Assembly (NCBI RefSeq): GCF_031501865.1
Contig: NZ_JARRCW010000001.1
Location: 1,757,001 to 1,821,000 of the forward strand
Length of the DNA: 64,000 nt
From: Pseudovibrio sp. M1P-2-3
GTDB taxonomy: Bacteria; Pseudomonadota; Alphaproteobacteria; Rhizobiales; Stappiaceae
Direction of reading: 5' to 3'
Shown here piece by piece: positions 54,777-63,257 of this stretch. A model generated the notes under the pieces. That model made no database searches and was not told the origin of the DNA. It worked only from the letters and a program-made list of their open reading frames with translations. Position 1 is the stretch's first letter. The number at the start of each line of letters is the position of its first letter. Made by a program: the position numbers and the translations under genes.

Positions 54777-57140
54777 ATGCAACGTATTAAAAGCTTGTCA
54801 CGTGTATCACTTATGGCGCTTGCTATTTCGGGGGCTGGCGCTGTTGTTCCCACTGGTACACCCGGTCTGGGTGCCTCTTCCGCTCAAGCAGCGGTGGTGA
54901 GCCGCATTGAAGTCAGAGGTACAACCCGCATCGAGGAAGAGACCGTACGGAGCTACCTTACGATTCGTCCGGGGCGTTCTTTTTCTGCCGTTGATATCGA
55001 TGAAAGTCTAACGACGCTCTATGCGACAGGTCTTTTTGCCGATGTAACCATCGACCAGCGTGGAAGCACGCTGATTGTGGATGTGGTCGAAAATCCGGTA
55101 ATTGGGCAGGTTTCTTTTGAGGGTAACAAAAAGCTGAATGATGAAGCTTTGAAAAGCGTTGTTCGTTCCACAGAACGTTCCATGCTGACCAGAGCACGTG
55201 TTCAAAGCGATGTTCAGAACCTGCTTGAAGCCTACCGTCGCTCCGGCCGCTATCGCGCGTCTGTGGAGCCGAAAATTATCGAACGTTCTAATAATCGCGT
55301 CGATCTGGTGTTTGAGATCGATGAAGACGAGAAAACCGGCGTTGCCCGTATCAGCTTCATTGGTAACAAGGCCTTTAGTGACGGGCGTTTGCGTGACCAG
55401 ATTAAAACCCGTGAAAGCGGATTGCTGAGCTGGCTGCGTTCGACGGATGTTTACGATCCGGATCGTCTTGATGTAGATCAGGAGCTGCTTCGCCAGTATT
55501 ACTACCAGCATGGCTATGCGGATTTCCGCATTGTTTCCGCTGTCGCTGACCTGGATCGTGAGCAGAACATTTTCTACGTAACCATTACGGTTGATGAAGG
55601 TGAGAAGTACACTTACGGCGATATCAATGTCGACACGTCGTTGTCTGCTGTTGACCCAGAGGCGATGCGCAAGTTTGTACGCACCGATTCTGGAGATACC
55701 TACAACTCTCTGGAAGTCGAGAAGACTCTTGAAGACCTGACGATTGAGGTCTCCAAAGCCGGATATGCGTTCGCGCAGATTCGTCCACGCGGTGAACGTG
55801 ATTACGAAAACAAAACCATTTCGCTGACCTACTTCATTGAAGAAGGCCCACGTGTTTACGTGGAGCGGATCAATGTTCGCGGTAACGACCGGACCCGTGG
55901 TTTTGTTATTCGCCGTGAGTTTGATATTGCGGAAGGCGATGCATATAACCGCGTCCTTCTGGATAAGGCTGAGCGCCGTCTCAAAAATACACGTTATTTT
56001 GAATCCGTTCGCATCTCCCGTCAGCAGGGCAGTGCGCCTGATAAAGTGATCATCAACGTGGATGTGGTTGAACAGTCCACAGGTGAGATCGGCTTTGGTC
56101 TGGGTTATTCCACATCCGACGGTGTGATAGGTGATTTGTCTATTACCGAGAAGAACTTCCTCGGTCGTGGCCAGTTTGTGAGAGCAGCCATCGGCGGCGG
56201 TAGCAGCACCCAGAGTTACGAGTTCAAGTTTGTTGAGCCGTTCTTTATGGGACGCCGTATCTCCGCAGGTGTGGATGCCTACCGCAAAGTGTATGATGAG
56301 AATGATACACGGGCCTATGAAGAAGTGACAACGGGTGGTGGTGTTAACTTTGGTCTTCCTCTGCGCGAGGACGAGCTGACCCTAAACCTCTTCTACAAGA
56401 TCTACGATACGGATCTGACACGCGAAGATAGCTCTAGCGTGAATGATTGTGATCCAGATGTGTCCTTCGCTGTGTGTGACTCGCTTGGTAACTATTTGAC
56501 ATCGCTTGCTGGTTACTCGTTGGTTTACAATCAGCTGGACAATACGCTTAACCCGCGTGACGGTTTCTATGCCAAGTGGGATCAGCAGATTGCCGGTATT
56601 GCAGGTGATTCTCAGTACATTAAGACCGTTGCCGAAGGGCGTGCCTTTAAAGAACTGGTACCATCAATCGGCTTGCTGGGTCTGGCGAAGATTAAAGGTG
56701 GTAACATCACCTCCATTGGTAACCGCCTGCGTGTTTCTGACCAGTTCCAAGGTAGCCAAAGCCTGATTCGCGGCTTTGAGACCAATGGTTACGGTCCACG
56801 TGATGCAGATGGGGACGCTCTGGGTGGTACTTCCTTCGTTGCGGCGACTGCTGAATTGCAGGCTCCATTCCCGCTGGTTCCACAGGAACTGGGTTTGACT
56901 GCGGCTGCTTTTGCTGATGTAGGCTCCCTCTGGGGTCTTGATAGTGAACTTCGCGATGTAATTGAAAATAACGGTGGTATCATCGAGTCGGAAGACTTCG
57001 AACTACGTGCTTCTGTAGGTGTGGGTGTCCTGTGGCAGTCGCCATTTGGTCCACTACGTGCCGACTTTGCGTGGCCACTGTTAAAAGACGACGCAGATCG
57101 TACCCAAGTGTTTAAGCTGAGTGGCGGTACGAACTTCTGA
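54777..57140 (+). CDS. bamA: BamA, outer-membrane protein assembly factor
   Basis: 787 residues. A signal peptide (to about residue 38, SSAQA) is followed by five POTRA repeats (about 40-440; for example VSRIEVRGTTRIEEETV and YVERINVRGNDRTRGFV). The Omp85 beta-barrel follows, with the LIRGFETNGYGPRD loop motif near residue 663 and the C-terminal Phe (GGTNF) typical of outer-membrane proteins. It inserts barrel proteins into the outer membrane. The 169-base gap before it holds a small hairpin and probably a promoter. A strong terminator follows the stop. Confidence 0.96.
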   Translation: MQRIKSLSRVSLMALAISGAGAVVPTGTPGLGASSAQAAVVSRIEVRGTTRIEEETVRSYLTIRPGRSFSAVDIDESLTTLYATGLFADVTIDQRGSTLIVDVVENPVIGQVSFEGNKKLNDEALKSVVRSTERSMLTRARVQSDVQNLLEAYRRSGRYRASVEPKIIERSNNRVDLVFEIDEDEKTGVARISFIGNKAFSDGRLRDQIKTRESGLLSWLRSTDVYDPDRLDVDQELLRQYYYQHGYADFRIVSAVADLDREQNIFYVTITVDEGEKYTYGDINVDTSLSAVDPEAMRKFVRTDSGDTYNSLEVEKTLEDLTIEVSKAGYAFAQIRPRGERDYENKTISLTYFIEEGPRVYVERINVRGNDRTRGFVIRREFDIAEGDAYNRVLLDKAERRLKNTRYFESVRISRQQGSAPDKVIINVDVVEQSTGEIGFGLGYSTSDGVIGDLSITEKNFLGRGQFVRAAIGGGSSTQSYEFKFVEPFFMGRRISAGVDAYRKVYDENDTRAYEEVTTGGGVNFGLPLREDELTLNLFYKIYDTDLTREDSSSVNDCDPDVSFAVCDSLGNYLTSLAGYSLVYNQLDNTLNPRDGFYAKWDQQIAGIAGDSQYIKTVAEGRAFKELVPSIGLLGLAKIKGGNITSIGNRLRVSDQFQGSQSLIRGFETNGYGPRDADGDALGGTSFVAATAELQAPFPLVPQELGLTAAAFADVGSLWGLDSELRDVIENNGGIIESEDFELRASVGVGVLWQSPFGPLRADFAWPLLKDDADRTQVFKLSGGTNF

Positions 57141-57163
57141 TCTTGAAGAAATACGGTTATAAT

Positions 57164-57194
57164 AGGTCGCCGATTACCTCGGCGACCTTTTTTT
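57164..57194 (+). terminator. Intrinsic terminator between bamA and lpxD
   Basis: A perfect 10-base stem (AGGTCGCCGA 57164-57173, TCGGCGACCT 57179-57188), 5-base loop and seven T. The lpxD ATG is only 12 bases after the T-run, leaving no room for another promoter, so lpxD depends on readthrough or on a promoter inside bamA. Confidence 0.9.
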
Positions 57195-57206
57195 ATGTAG
57201 GGACCT

Positions 57207-58253
57207 ATGAGCGAACATAATTTTTACGATGATGTGCAATCGGTGACGATTTCCCAGATCGCACAGTGGGCTGATGCGCAGGTCATTCGTGGTGATAGCG
57301 AACTGTGTATTTCTGGAGTGGCTCCACTCGATGAGGGCGGTGAGGGGAAACTTGTTTTTATTGATAACCCCAAGTACCTGCCTCAGCTGAAAAGTGTTGA
57401 GGCAACAGCCTGCCTTGTCGCCCAGAAATATCTGGACAAGGTTCCTGATAATGTTATTCCGTTACTGTCCAAGGAACCTTACCGTGCCCTAGCAAAAGTG
57501 ATGGCCCATTTATACCCGCAGGCTATGCAGCCAATGGTGAGTGTGGCTGGTGAGGGAATTCACCCGAAAGCAACAGTTGCCAGCACTGCCAAGATCGCAG
57601 GCGATGTTCTAGTGGAAGCGGGAGCTGTCATCGGAGACGGCGCTGTGATTGCTTCTGGATGTCACATTGCAGCCAATGCGGTGATTGGGGCCAACTCTAT
57701 GATAGGTGAAGGTAGCCGAATTGGAGCCAATTCGGTTATTCAGCACTCGATTATTGGGGAGCGGGTCATTATTCACCCTAACGCCTCCATTGGTCAGGAC
57801 GGCTTTGGCTTTGCCATGGGAGCCGGAGGCCATTTGAAGGTACCCCAGATTGGCAGTGTTGTTATCAGTGATGATGTGGAGATTGGTGCGGGTACCACGA
57901 TTGACCGGGGTGCCAACCGAGATACCATCATTGGCCAGGGAACGAAGATTGATAATCAGGTTCAAATAGGCCACAACGTAAATATCGGCAAACATTGCAT
58001 TATTGTTTCGCAGGTCGGTATTTCAGGCAGCACGACTCTTCAAGATTATGTTGCCATTGGCGGACAGACTGGTGTTGGCGGCCATGTAACCATTGGTATG
58101 GGAGCACAGGTTGCGGCTGTCAGTTCCGTTAATGATGATTTGCCAGCCGGTGGGCGCTATGGTGGGACACCTGCCAAGCCAGTGCGACAGTGGTTTAGAG
58201 AGCTTGCTGCCATTAAGCGTTTGGTAGAAAAGAACGAGGATAAAAAATCCTAG
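57207..58253 (+). CDS. lpxD: UDP-3-O-(3-hydroxyacyl)glucosamine N-acyltransferase
   Basis: 348 residues. The N-terminal uridine-binding domain is followed by hexapeptide repeats of a left-handed beta helix (about residues 110-310). The catalytic His lies in the segment QIGHNVNIG, and GQDGFGFA is also present. Third step of lipid A synthesis. AGGGA lies before the ATG, directly after the terminator described. It starts the lpxD-fabZ-lpxA-lpxI-lpxB series. Confidence 0.95.
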   Translation: MSEHNFYDDVQSVTISQIAQWADAQVIRGDSELCISGVAPLDEGGEGKLVFIDNPKYLPQLKSVEATACLVAQKYLDKVPDNVIPLLSKEPYRALAKVMAHLYPQAMQPMVSVAGEGIHPKATVASTAKIAGDVLVEAGAVIGDGAVIASGCHIAANAVIGANSMIGEGSRIGANSVIQHSIIGERVIIHPNASIGQDGFGFAMGAGGHLKVPQIGSVVISDDVEIGAGTTIDRGANRDTIIGQGTKIDNQVQIGHNVNIGKHCIIVSQVGISGSTTLQDYVAIGGQTGVGGHVTIGMGAQVAAVSSVNDDLPAGGRYGGTPAKPVRQWFRELAAIKRLVEKNEDKKS

Positions 58254-58379
58254 GGGGTCACCTAGGTGATCTTTTGAAGTATTGAGCATTCCAATAGAAA
58301 TAATGGATCGTTCTACGGGTTCTGCTGGTAGTGCTAGCCCAATTCAATCTTTGTAGGACAGAACTTTGAGGCATTTGAT
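58254..58379. other. lpxD-fabZ gap with 12-base palindrome
   Basis: TCACCTAGGTGA (58258-58269) is a perfect palindrome followed by TCTTTT, immediately after the lpxD stop. It could be a weak terminator or a protein site. A fabZ promoter may lie in the remaining 110 bases, but I see no clear one. Confidence 0.4.
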
Positions 58380-58844
58380 ATGAGTACCGCTGAAAAGACG
58401 ACACTAGATGCAGCCGATATCATGAAGGTTATGGAGCTGCTGCCCCATCGCTATCCTTTCTTGATGATCGACCGGATTATCGACATGGATGGAGATAACT
58501 CCGGTATTGGTATTAAAAATGTGACGATAAACGAACCCCACTTTCAAGGTCACTTCCCCCAGCAGCCGGTTATGCCAGGTGTGTTGCTGATTGAGGCAAT
58601 GGCCCAGACTGCAGGGGCGCTGTGCGTGCACGCACGAGATAGCGATAAAAATCCATCACTCGTCTATTTTATGACAATTGACAAGTGTAAGTTCCGCAAA
58701 CCAGTTGTTCCAGGTGATCAGGTTCACTTCCACCTTAAAAAAGTTAAGAACCGCGCGACCATCTGGAAGTTTGAGGGCGTTGCAATGGTTGACGGAAATA
58801 AAGTTGCAGAAGCTGAAATCAGCGCAATGCTCGTAGATTCCTGA
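58380..58844 (+). CDS. fabZ: 3-hydroxyacyl-[acyl-carrier-protein] dehydratase FabZ
   Basis: 154 residues, hot-dog fold. The substrate segment [14 protein letters not shown] is near residue 19, the catalytic His in [11 protein letters not shown] near residue 59 and the catalytic Glu in [11 protein letters not shown] near 73. It dehydrates 3-hydroxyacyl-ACP in fatty acid elongation, competing with lipid A enzymes for 3-hydroxyacyl-ACP, which explains its place among the lpx genes. Confidence 0.97.
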   Translation: MSTAEKTTLDAADIMKVMELLPHRYPFLMIDRIIDMDGDNSGIGIKNVTINEPHFQGHFPQQPVMPGVLLIEAMAQTAGALCVHARDSDKNPSLVYFMTIDKCKFRKPVVPGDQVHFHLKKVKNRATIWKFEGVAMVDGNKVAEAEISAMLVDS

Positions 58845-58853
58845 GGTTTATAG

Positions 58854-59654
58854 ATGCATCAAGTTCATCCCACTGCCATCATCGAGGGTGGGGCAACCCT
58901 TGGTAACAATGTTAAGGTTGGCCCATATTGTGTAGTCGGCGCAAAAGTAACTCTTGGTGACGATGTGGAGCTAATTTCCCATGTTTCTGTTGCAGGGCGG
59001 ACGATAATTGGCGATCGTACCCAGGTTTTCCCCTTTGCAAGTATTGGGCATCAGCCGCAGGATCTAAAATATGCTGGTGAAGATACGCTTCTGGAAATTG
59101 GATCTGACAATACCATCCGTGAACATGTGACTATGAGCCCGGGCACCGTCGGGGGCGGTGGTGTGACTCGTATCGGGAATAACTGTCTGTTCATGGCAAG
59201 TTCTCACGTTGGGCATGACTGTACCGTGGGTAGCCACGTAATCCTTGCCAATAATGCGACCCTTGCGGGGCATGTGGAAGTACAGGACTATGTAATTTTC
59301 GGTGGCCTTTCGGCTGTTCGGCAGTGGGCCCGCGTGGGTGCGCATTCCATTGTTGGCGGTATGACCGGTGTGGAGTTTGATGTGATTCCCTTTGGTTCTG
59401 TTCTTGGAGACAGGGCCCGCTTACATGGTCTCAATCTGGTTGGATTGAGGCGGCGAAATTTCTCTCGCGACGAAATACATGCACTGCGTGGTGCCTATAA
59501 GGAGATCTTCAGTTCTGAAGAGGGAACCTTGAGAGAGCGCGCGGAAGCTGCAAAGCAAAAATACAGCGAGTTTGCCAGTGTGCAGACTATGACAGAGTTT
59601 CTCTTGGTGTCTGAGGACCGGCGGTTCTGTACACCTCGCAAGAAAGCGGGATAA
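58854..59654 (+). CDS. lpxA: UDP-N-acetylglucosamine acyltransferase
   Basis: 266 residues with left-handed beta-helix hexapeptide repeats from residue 1 to about 190 and a helical C-terminus. The catalytic His lies in SHVGHDCTVG near residue 120, and the family segment NLVGLRRRNFSRDEI is near 193. First step of lipid A synthesis. It starts nine bases after fabZ. Confidence 0.97.
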   Translation: MHQVHPTAIIEGGATLGNNVKVGPYCVVGAKVTLGDDVELISHVSVAGRTIIGDRTQVFPFASIGHQPQDLKYAGEDTLLEIGSDNTIREHVTMSPGTVGGGGVTRIGNNCLFMASSHVGHDCTVGSHVILANNATLAGHVEVQDYVIFGGLSAVRQWARVGAHSIVGGMTGVEFDVIPFGSVLGDRARLHGLNLVGLRRRNFSRDEIHALRGAYKEIFSSEEGTLRERAEAAKQKYSEFASVQTMTEFLLVSEDRRFCTPRKKAG

Positions 59655-59668
59655 TCAGGGACTCTCCC

Positions 59669-60523
59669 ATGCATAAGGATAGACCAATTGCGGTGATTGC
59701 TGGTGGCGGATCGCTTCCGGCGCAAGTGATTGAAGCCATCTTGAATACTGGTCGGCATGTTATCACAATTGCAATCAAAGGGGAGGCGGATGCCTCCCTT
59801 TCCTCTTATGATCCCGTAGAGTTGGGATGGGGTCAAATTGGCAAGCTCTTTGATACGGTTCACAAAGCCGGAGCGCAGGAGATTGTTTTAATCGGCTCGG
59901 TTCAGCGGCGTCCTGACTTTACATCCGTTTTAGGTGACTGGGGAACCATGCGCCGCTTACCTCGCATTCTTGCGGCACTGGTTGGCGGGGATGACAGCCT
60001 TTTGGTGAAGGTGATGGGTATTTTCGAGCAGGAGGGCTTGAAGATCGTAGGAGCTCATGAAGTTGCTCCAGCTTTACTGGCAAAGCCGGGTCTTATGGCC
60101 GGCCCAAAACTAAAAGAACAAGATCTGGCCGATATCAGGCAATGCGCGGAAGCTATTGAAAAGCTGGGCGCTTTGGATATTGGGCAGGGCTGTGTTGCGG
60201 TGAATGGCCGTATTATTGCAGTTGAGGGGGCGGAAGGTACGGATGCCATGCTGCTTCGCTGCGTGGAACTTCGCCAGAACGGGCGCGTGCGGACCAAAGG
60301 GAATGCTGGTGTTCTGGTGAAGTGTGCCAAGCCCGGACAGGATTTAAGGGTGGACCTGCCAACTGTGGGGCCGCAGACTATTCGCAATGCGGTCAGTGCA
60401 AGGCTAAATGGAATTGCTGTGGAGGAGGGGAACGTGCTTATCGCGGAGCGTGGGCTCACTGAAGCTTTGTGCATTGAGCATGGAATTTTCTTCTACGGAT
60501 TACCCAAGGGTAGCGGGAGTTAG
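59669..60523 (+). CDS. lpxI: LpxI, UDP-2,3-diacylglucosamine pyrophosphatase
   Basis: 284 residues of the DUF1009/LpxI family: N-terminal PIAVIAGGGSLPAQVI, middle GSVQRRPDFTS and DDSLLVKVMGIFEQEG, and C-terminal VKCAKPGQDLRVDLPTVG. It hydrolyses UDP-2,3-diacylglucosamine to lipid X, replacing LpxH, as is normal in alphaproteobacteria. It lies between lpxA and lpxB, four bases before the lpxB start. Confidence 0.96.
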   Translation: MHKDRPIAVIAGGGSLPAQVIEAILNTGRHVITIAIKGEADASLSSYDPVELGWGQIGKLFDTVHKAGAQEIVLIGSVQRRPDFTSVLGDWGTMRRLPRILAALVGGDDSLLVKVMGIFEQEGLKIVGAHEVAPALLAKPGLMAGPKLKEQDLADIRQCAEAIEKLGALDIGQGCVAVNGRIIAVEGAEGTDAMLLRCVELRQNGRVRTKGNAGVLVKCAKPGQDLRVDLPTVGPQTIRNAVSARLNGIAVEEGNVLIAERGLTEALCIEHGIFFYGLPKGSGS

Positions 60524-60527
60524 TCGT

Positions 60528-61709
60528 TTGACACGCAAAAAGTCGCCTTCAATCTACTTTGTCGTTGGTGAGGAGTCTGGTGACCAGCTAGGTGCCGAGC
60601 TAATAAAGGCTTTGAAAGAGCAACTCGGTGCCTCTCTCACGGTATATGGAGTTGGCGGGGAGCGGATGGCGGCCCAAGGTGTTTCCAGCCTGTTTCCTCT
60701 TGAAGACATTTCTGTAATGGGAATTTCTGCTGTGCTGGCGCGTTTACCCAAAATTGTGCGGCGGGTCTATCAGTGCGTTGATGACGTGATTGCCAAGGAT
60801 CCTGATCTTCTGGTGATTATTGATAGCCCCGATTTCACGCATAGCGTGGCCAAGCGTGTTAGAAAAAAAGCTCCCCATATTAAGGTTGTCGATTATGTCT
60901 CCCCCAGTGTGTGGGCATGGAGACCGGGGCGGGCTAAGAAAATGGCAGCCTATGTGGATCAATTGCTAGCCTTATTGCCCTTTGAGCCGAATGTTCACAG
61001 GAAGCTTGGCGGACCGGCAACCACTTATGTTGGGCACCCGCTTATAGAACGATTGCACAATTTGCGTCCGAAGGAAGGGGAAAGGGCACCTTTAGAAGAG
61101 GGGGCACGTAAACTCCTGATATTGCCTGGAAGCCGGGGGAGTGAAGTCTCGCGCCTATTGCAGCCGTTTGGTGAAATCGCCGCAAATGTTGTAAGGGCAT
61201 ATCCGGATGTTGAGCTTATTATACCGGCTGTTCCCCATCAACGGGAACGAATTTTGGAAGGGGTCAGCAAATGGAAAATCAAGCCGGTTATTGTTGAAGG
61301 CGAACAGGCCAAGTTTAAGGCTTTTCGAGAGGCCCATGCAGCATTGGCCGCAAGTGGAACGGTGACGCTGGAGCTGGCTATCGCAGGAGTACCGACAATT
61401 GTTGCCTATAAACTGGACTGGTTCTTTAGAAGGCTGAAAGACATTCACCGCTTTATTCCGATTGCCTCAATAGATTCCATGGTGCTGCCAAACATTATTC
61501 TGGCGAGCAAGGTCATGCCGGAGTTTTTGGATGATGATGTGAACGCCAACACCCTAGCGCCTTTGGTTGTCGAGCTTTTGGCAGATAGCGGTTCCCGGCA
61601 AGATCAGCTTCAGGGCTTTTCGAAGCTTGATGAGGCCATGCGACTTGCTGATGGTCAGAGTCAGGCGGGTAAAGCCGCTGAAGTTGTGATGGGACTTATT
61701 GAAAGTTGA
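60528..61709 (+). CDS. lpxB: Lipid A disaccharide synthase
   Basis: 393 residues from a TTG with GGAG about nine bases upstream. The open frame continues back into lpxI, but family alignment (SIYFVVGEESGDQLGAELI) puts the start here. It has the glycosyltransferase family 19 segments VWAWRPGR near residue 125, LPFEP and LLILPGSRGSEVSRL near residue 190. It joins lipid X and UDP-diacylglucosamine. The last 14 bases overlap the 3' end of the convergent PLP enzyme gene. Confidence 0.95.
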   Translation: MTRKKSPSIYFVVGEESGDQLGAELIKALKEQLGASLTVYGVGGERMAAQGVSSLFPLEDISVMGISAVLARLPKIVRRVYQCVDDVIAKDPDLLVIIDSPDFTHSVAKRVRKKAPHIKVVDYVSPSVWAWRPGRAKKMAAYVDQLLALLPFEPNVHRKLGGPATTYVGHPLIERLHNLRPKEGERAPLEEGARKLLILPGSRGSEVSRLLQPFGEIAANVVRAYPDVELIIPAVPHQRERILEGVSKWKIKPVIVEGEQAKFKAFREAHAALAASGTVTLELAIAGVPTIVAYKLDWFFRRLKDIHRFIPIASIDSMVLPNIILASKVMPEFLDDDVNANTLAPLVVELLADSGSRQDQLQGFSKLDEAMRLADGQSQAGKAAEVVMGLIES

Positions 61710-62727
61710 TGACCTCTATAAGGGTTTCAGGCTGGTCATAGGCGGCTGGAAATAGTTTGAAGCAGTTGGTATATCCAGCGAGCTTTCCGTAGCTTAGTGC
61801 GGGAATGGAAAAGCTTGTGAGGCGGTTCACAATTGGGTCCGGTTCCATTTTCGCTGTTTCAACAACCAGAAAATCGCAGGAGCTGGGGTGTGGCAGGAGA
61901 GGGGACTGGGTACCTATCATCTGAGCTGTCGCCTCCCTCATTGCAGTAAGGGTTTTTGTTAGTTTCTCCAGTTTCGCATAGTTTTCAAAAAGTGATAGGG
62001 CAGCGCATGCTTGCAGCGTACTTATGGATTCCGAAATGCGACTATCCAGATAATCCTCCTTTTGGTCTTTATGCAAGATTGCGTAGGCAAAACCCAGACC
62101 CGGCAACCCCTGCTTGGATGTGCCGCGTAATAAGATTAGGTTGGGATACCTACTGATTAGTTCAATGCGCTTATCAGGGTTTTTAGCGAAGAGCGCATAG
62201 GATTCGTCCATTATTACCGGAGTATCACTTGCCTCAAGAAGTTCTGTGAGCTCGGCGTCTTCAAGATCTTTTGAAGTGGGGTTGTTCGGCGCACTTAATA
62301 TAGCACAGGTACAGGCTTTCTTAGGTTTTCGCAGGGCCGTACTCATGCCTGTCAGCGCCGTATACTGCTGGAAGTTGGCATCTAGCTTTTGGGAAATAAG
62401 TCCATAGAGAAAGAACTCGTTGTGCAATGTGTGGATGGACAGATTGGAGCCGAATGATAAAAAGAACTGTTCGGCCAGTTGTGTAACACTGTGTCCAAAG
62501 ACTAAATCGCAATGGGGCGGTAAGCCGTGGACGGTTCTTGCCGCTTCTCTGGCCTGTTCCTTCGCCTCACAGGCGTGCAGCCTCAGATCACAGGTCAGCA
62601 TATTGTTAAGAATGGTTGTTTGCAGGCTTTGCAGATTCTGTTGCAGGGAGGCTGGCCAAGCAAACAAGTGCTGAGAATCGCGTAGGAAAGCATCTACTCT
62701 GAAAGGCGACTTGGAAGCTGAAATCAT
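61696..62727 (-). CDS. Divergent fold-type I PLP-dependent aminotransferase-like enzyme
   Basis: 343 residues with class I/II aminotransferase (HisC/CobD-like) landmarks: FGHSVTQL near residue 77, PNNPT at 147-151, the PLP Asp in VIMDES (Asp174) and the PLP Lys in GTSKQG (Lys205). The C-terminal Arg that normally binds the substrate carboxylate is not apparent; the region reads NCFKLFPAAYD. The substrate may therefore be unusual. It starts 14 bases after the GRDP-like gene and is the last gene of a four-gene operon. It could be a decarboxylase or aminotransferase; the reaction is unknown. Its 3' end overlaps lpxB by 14 bases. Confidence 0.75.
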   Translation of the reverse strand: MISASKSPFRVDAFLRDSQHLFAWPASLQQNLQSLQTTILNNMLTCDLRLHACEAKEQAREAARTVHGLPPHCDLVFGHSVTQLAEQFFLSFGSNLSIHTLHNEFFLYGLISQKLDANFQQYTALTGMSTALRKPKKACTCAILSAPNNPTSKDLEDAELTELLEASDTPVIMDESYALFAKNPDKRIELISRYPNLILLRGTSKQGLPGLGFAYAILHKDQKEDYLDSRISESISTLQACAALSLFENYAKLEKLTKTLTAMREATAQMIGTQSPLLPHPSSCDFLVVETAKMEPDPIVNRLTSFSIPALSYGKLAGYTNCFKLFPAAYDQPETLIEVINFQ

Positions 62728-62741
62728 ATAAACGGATACCC

Positions 62742-63083
62742 TTATTCAGGGGAAATAGGCTCGTGGTGCAAATAATGACCGAAAATGCGATCACAATCCC
62801 CCATGTATTTTCGGGTGAAGAGAATATGGGTATGCCAGAGGATATCTACCTCTCTTGAAGGAGGGGCGAGAGAGGGGCGATCCTGTGATCCGCACTTCCT
62901 TAGGTATGCGCGGGCGTCAAAGAGGTACGATCGATAGACTTCGATCAACTCTTGAGTTTCATCAACCGGCCAATCATAGCCGCCATCTTCGAAGGAAGCG
63001 GTGACCTTTTTAAGAATGGGACTTAAGTCCAGAGTTGCAATTGGGTCATCGCAACTCTCACCATTACTTTGATTTTCAAACAT
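62742..63083 (-). CDS. Short glycine-rich-domain-protein-like (GRDP/PF07173-type) protein
   Basis: 113 residues from the ATG at 63083; a TTG start at 63164 would overlap the upstream peptide gene and adds no family sequence. It begins around LDLSPILKKV and contains the family core EVDILWHTHILFTRKY (Asp80, Trp83-His84-x-His86, Thr90, Tyr93) and the ending CDRIFGHYLHHEP (His103, His106, His107). This matches my memory of the short bacterial GRDP-like proteins. The His-rich core could bind metal. Function is not known. It lies between a small peptide gene and a PLP enzyme. Confidence 0.72.
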   Translation of the reverse strand: MFENQSNGESCDDPIATLDLSPILKKVTASFEDGGYDWPVDETQELIEVYRSYLFDARAYLRKCGSQDRPSLAPPSREVDILWHTHILFTRKYMGDCDRIFGHYLHHEPISPE

Positions 63084-63121
63084 TAACTCGCCTGATCCGC
63101 TTTTATGACCTTTAGCGTTTT

Positions 63122-63238
63122 CTATGAGCCTTTTGGAAGACGGGGGGCAGGTCCTATCAGACAAAACTTCTTGGTTGAAGCACTCTTACAAGCTTTCAGG
63201 CTGTGACTCTTCAGATGCTTTTGGAGAAGATTGGACAT
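63122..63238 (-). CDS. 38-residue basic Cys-containing peptide, candidate precursor peptide
   Basis: A frame of 38 codons starting MSNLLQKHLKSHSLKACKS and ending PRLPKGS, with AAGGA upstream of the ATG. It has eight Lys, one Arg, two His and two Cys (in ACKS and FCLIGPAP). The N-terminal half looks helical and amphipathic and the C-terminal part is Pro/Gly-rich, the outline of a leader and core of a ribosomally made, modified peptide. It sits 19 bases after the secreted-protein gene and 38 bases before the GRDP-like gene, all on one strand. Without relatives for comparison it could still be a chance frame. Confidence 0.45.
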   Translation of the reverse strand: MSNLLQKHLKSHSLKACKSASTKKFCLIGPAPRLPKGS

Positions 63239-63257
63239 CCTTTTGTTTCCTTTTTGT

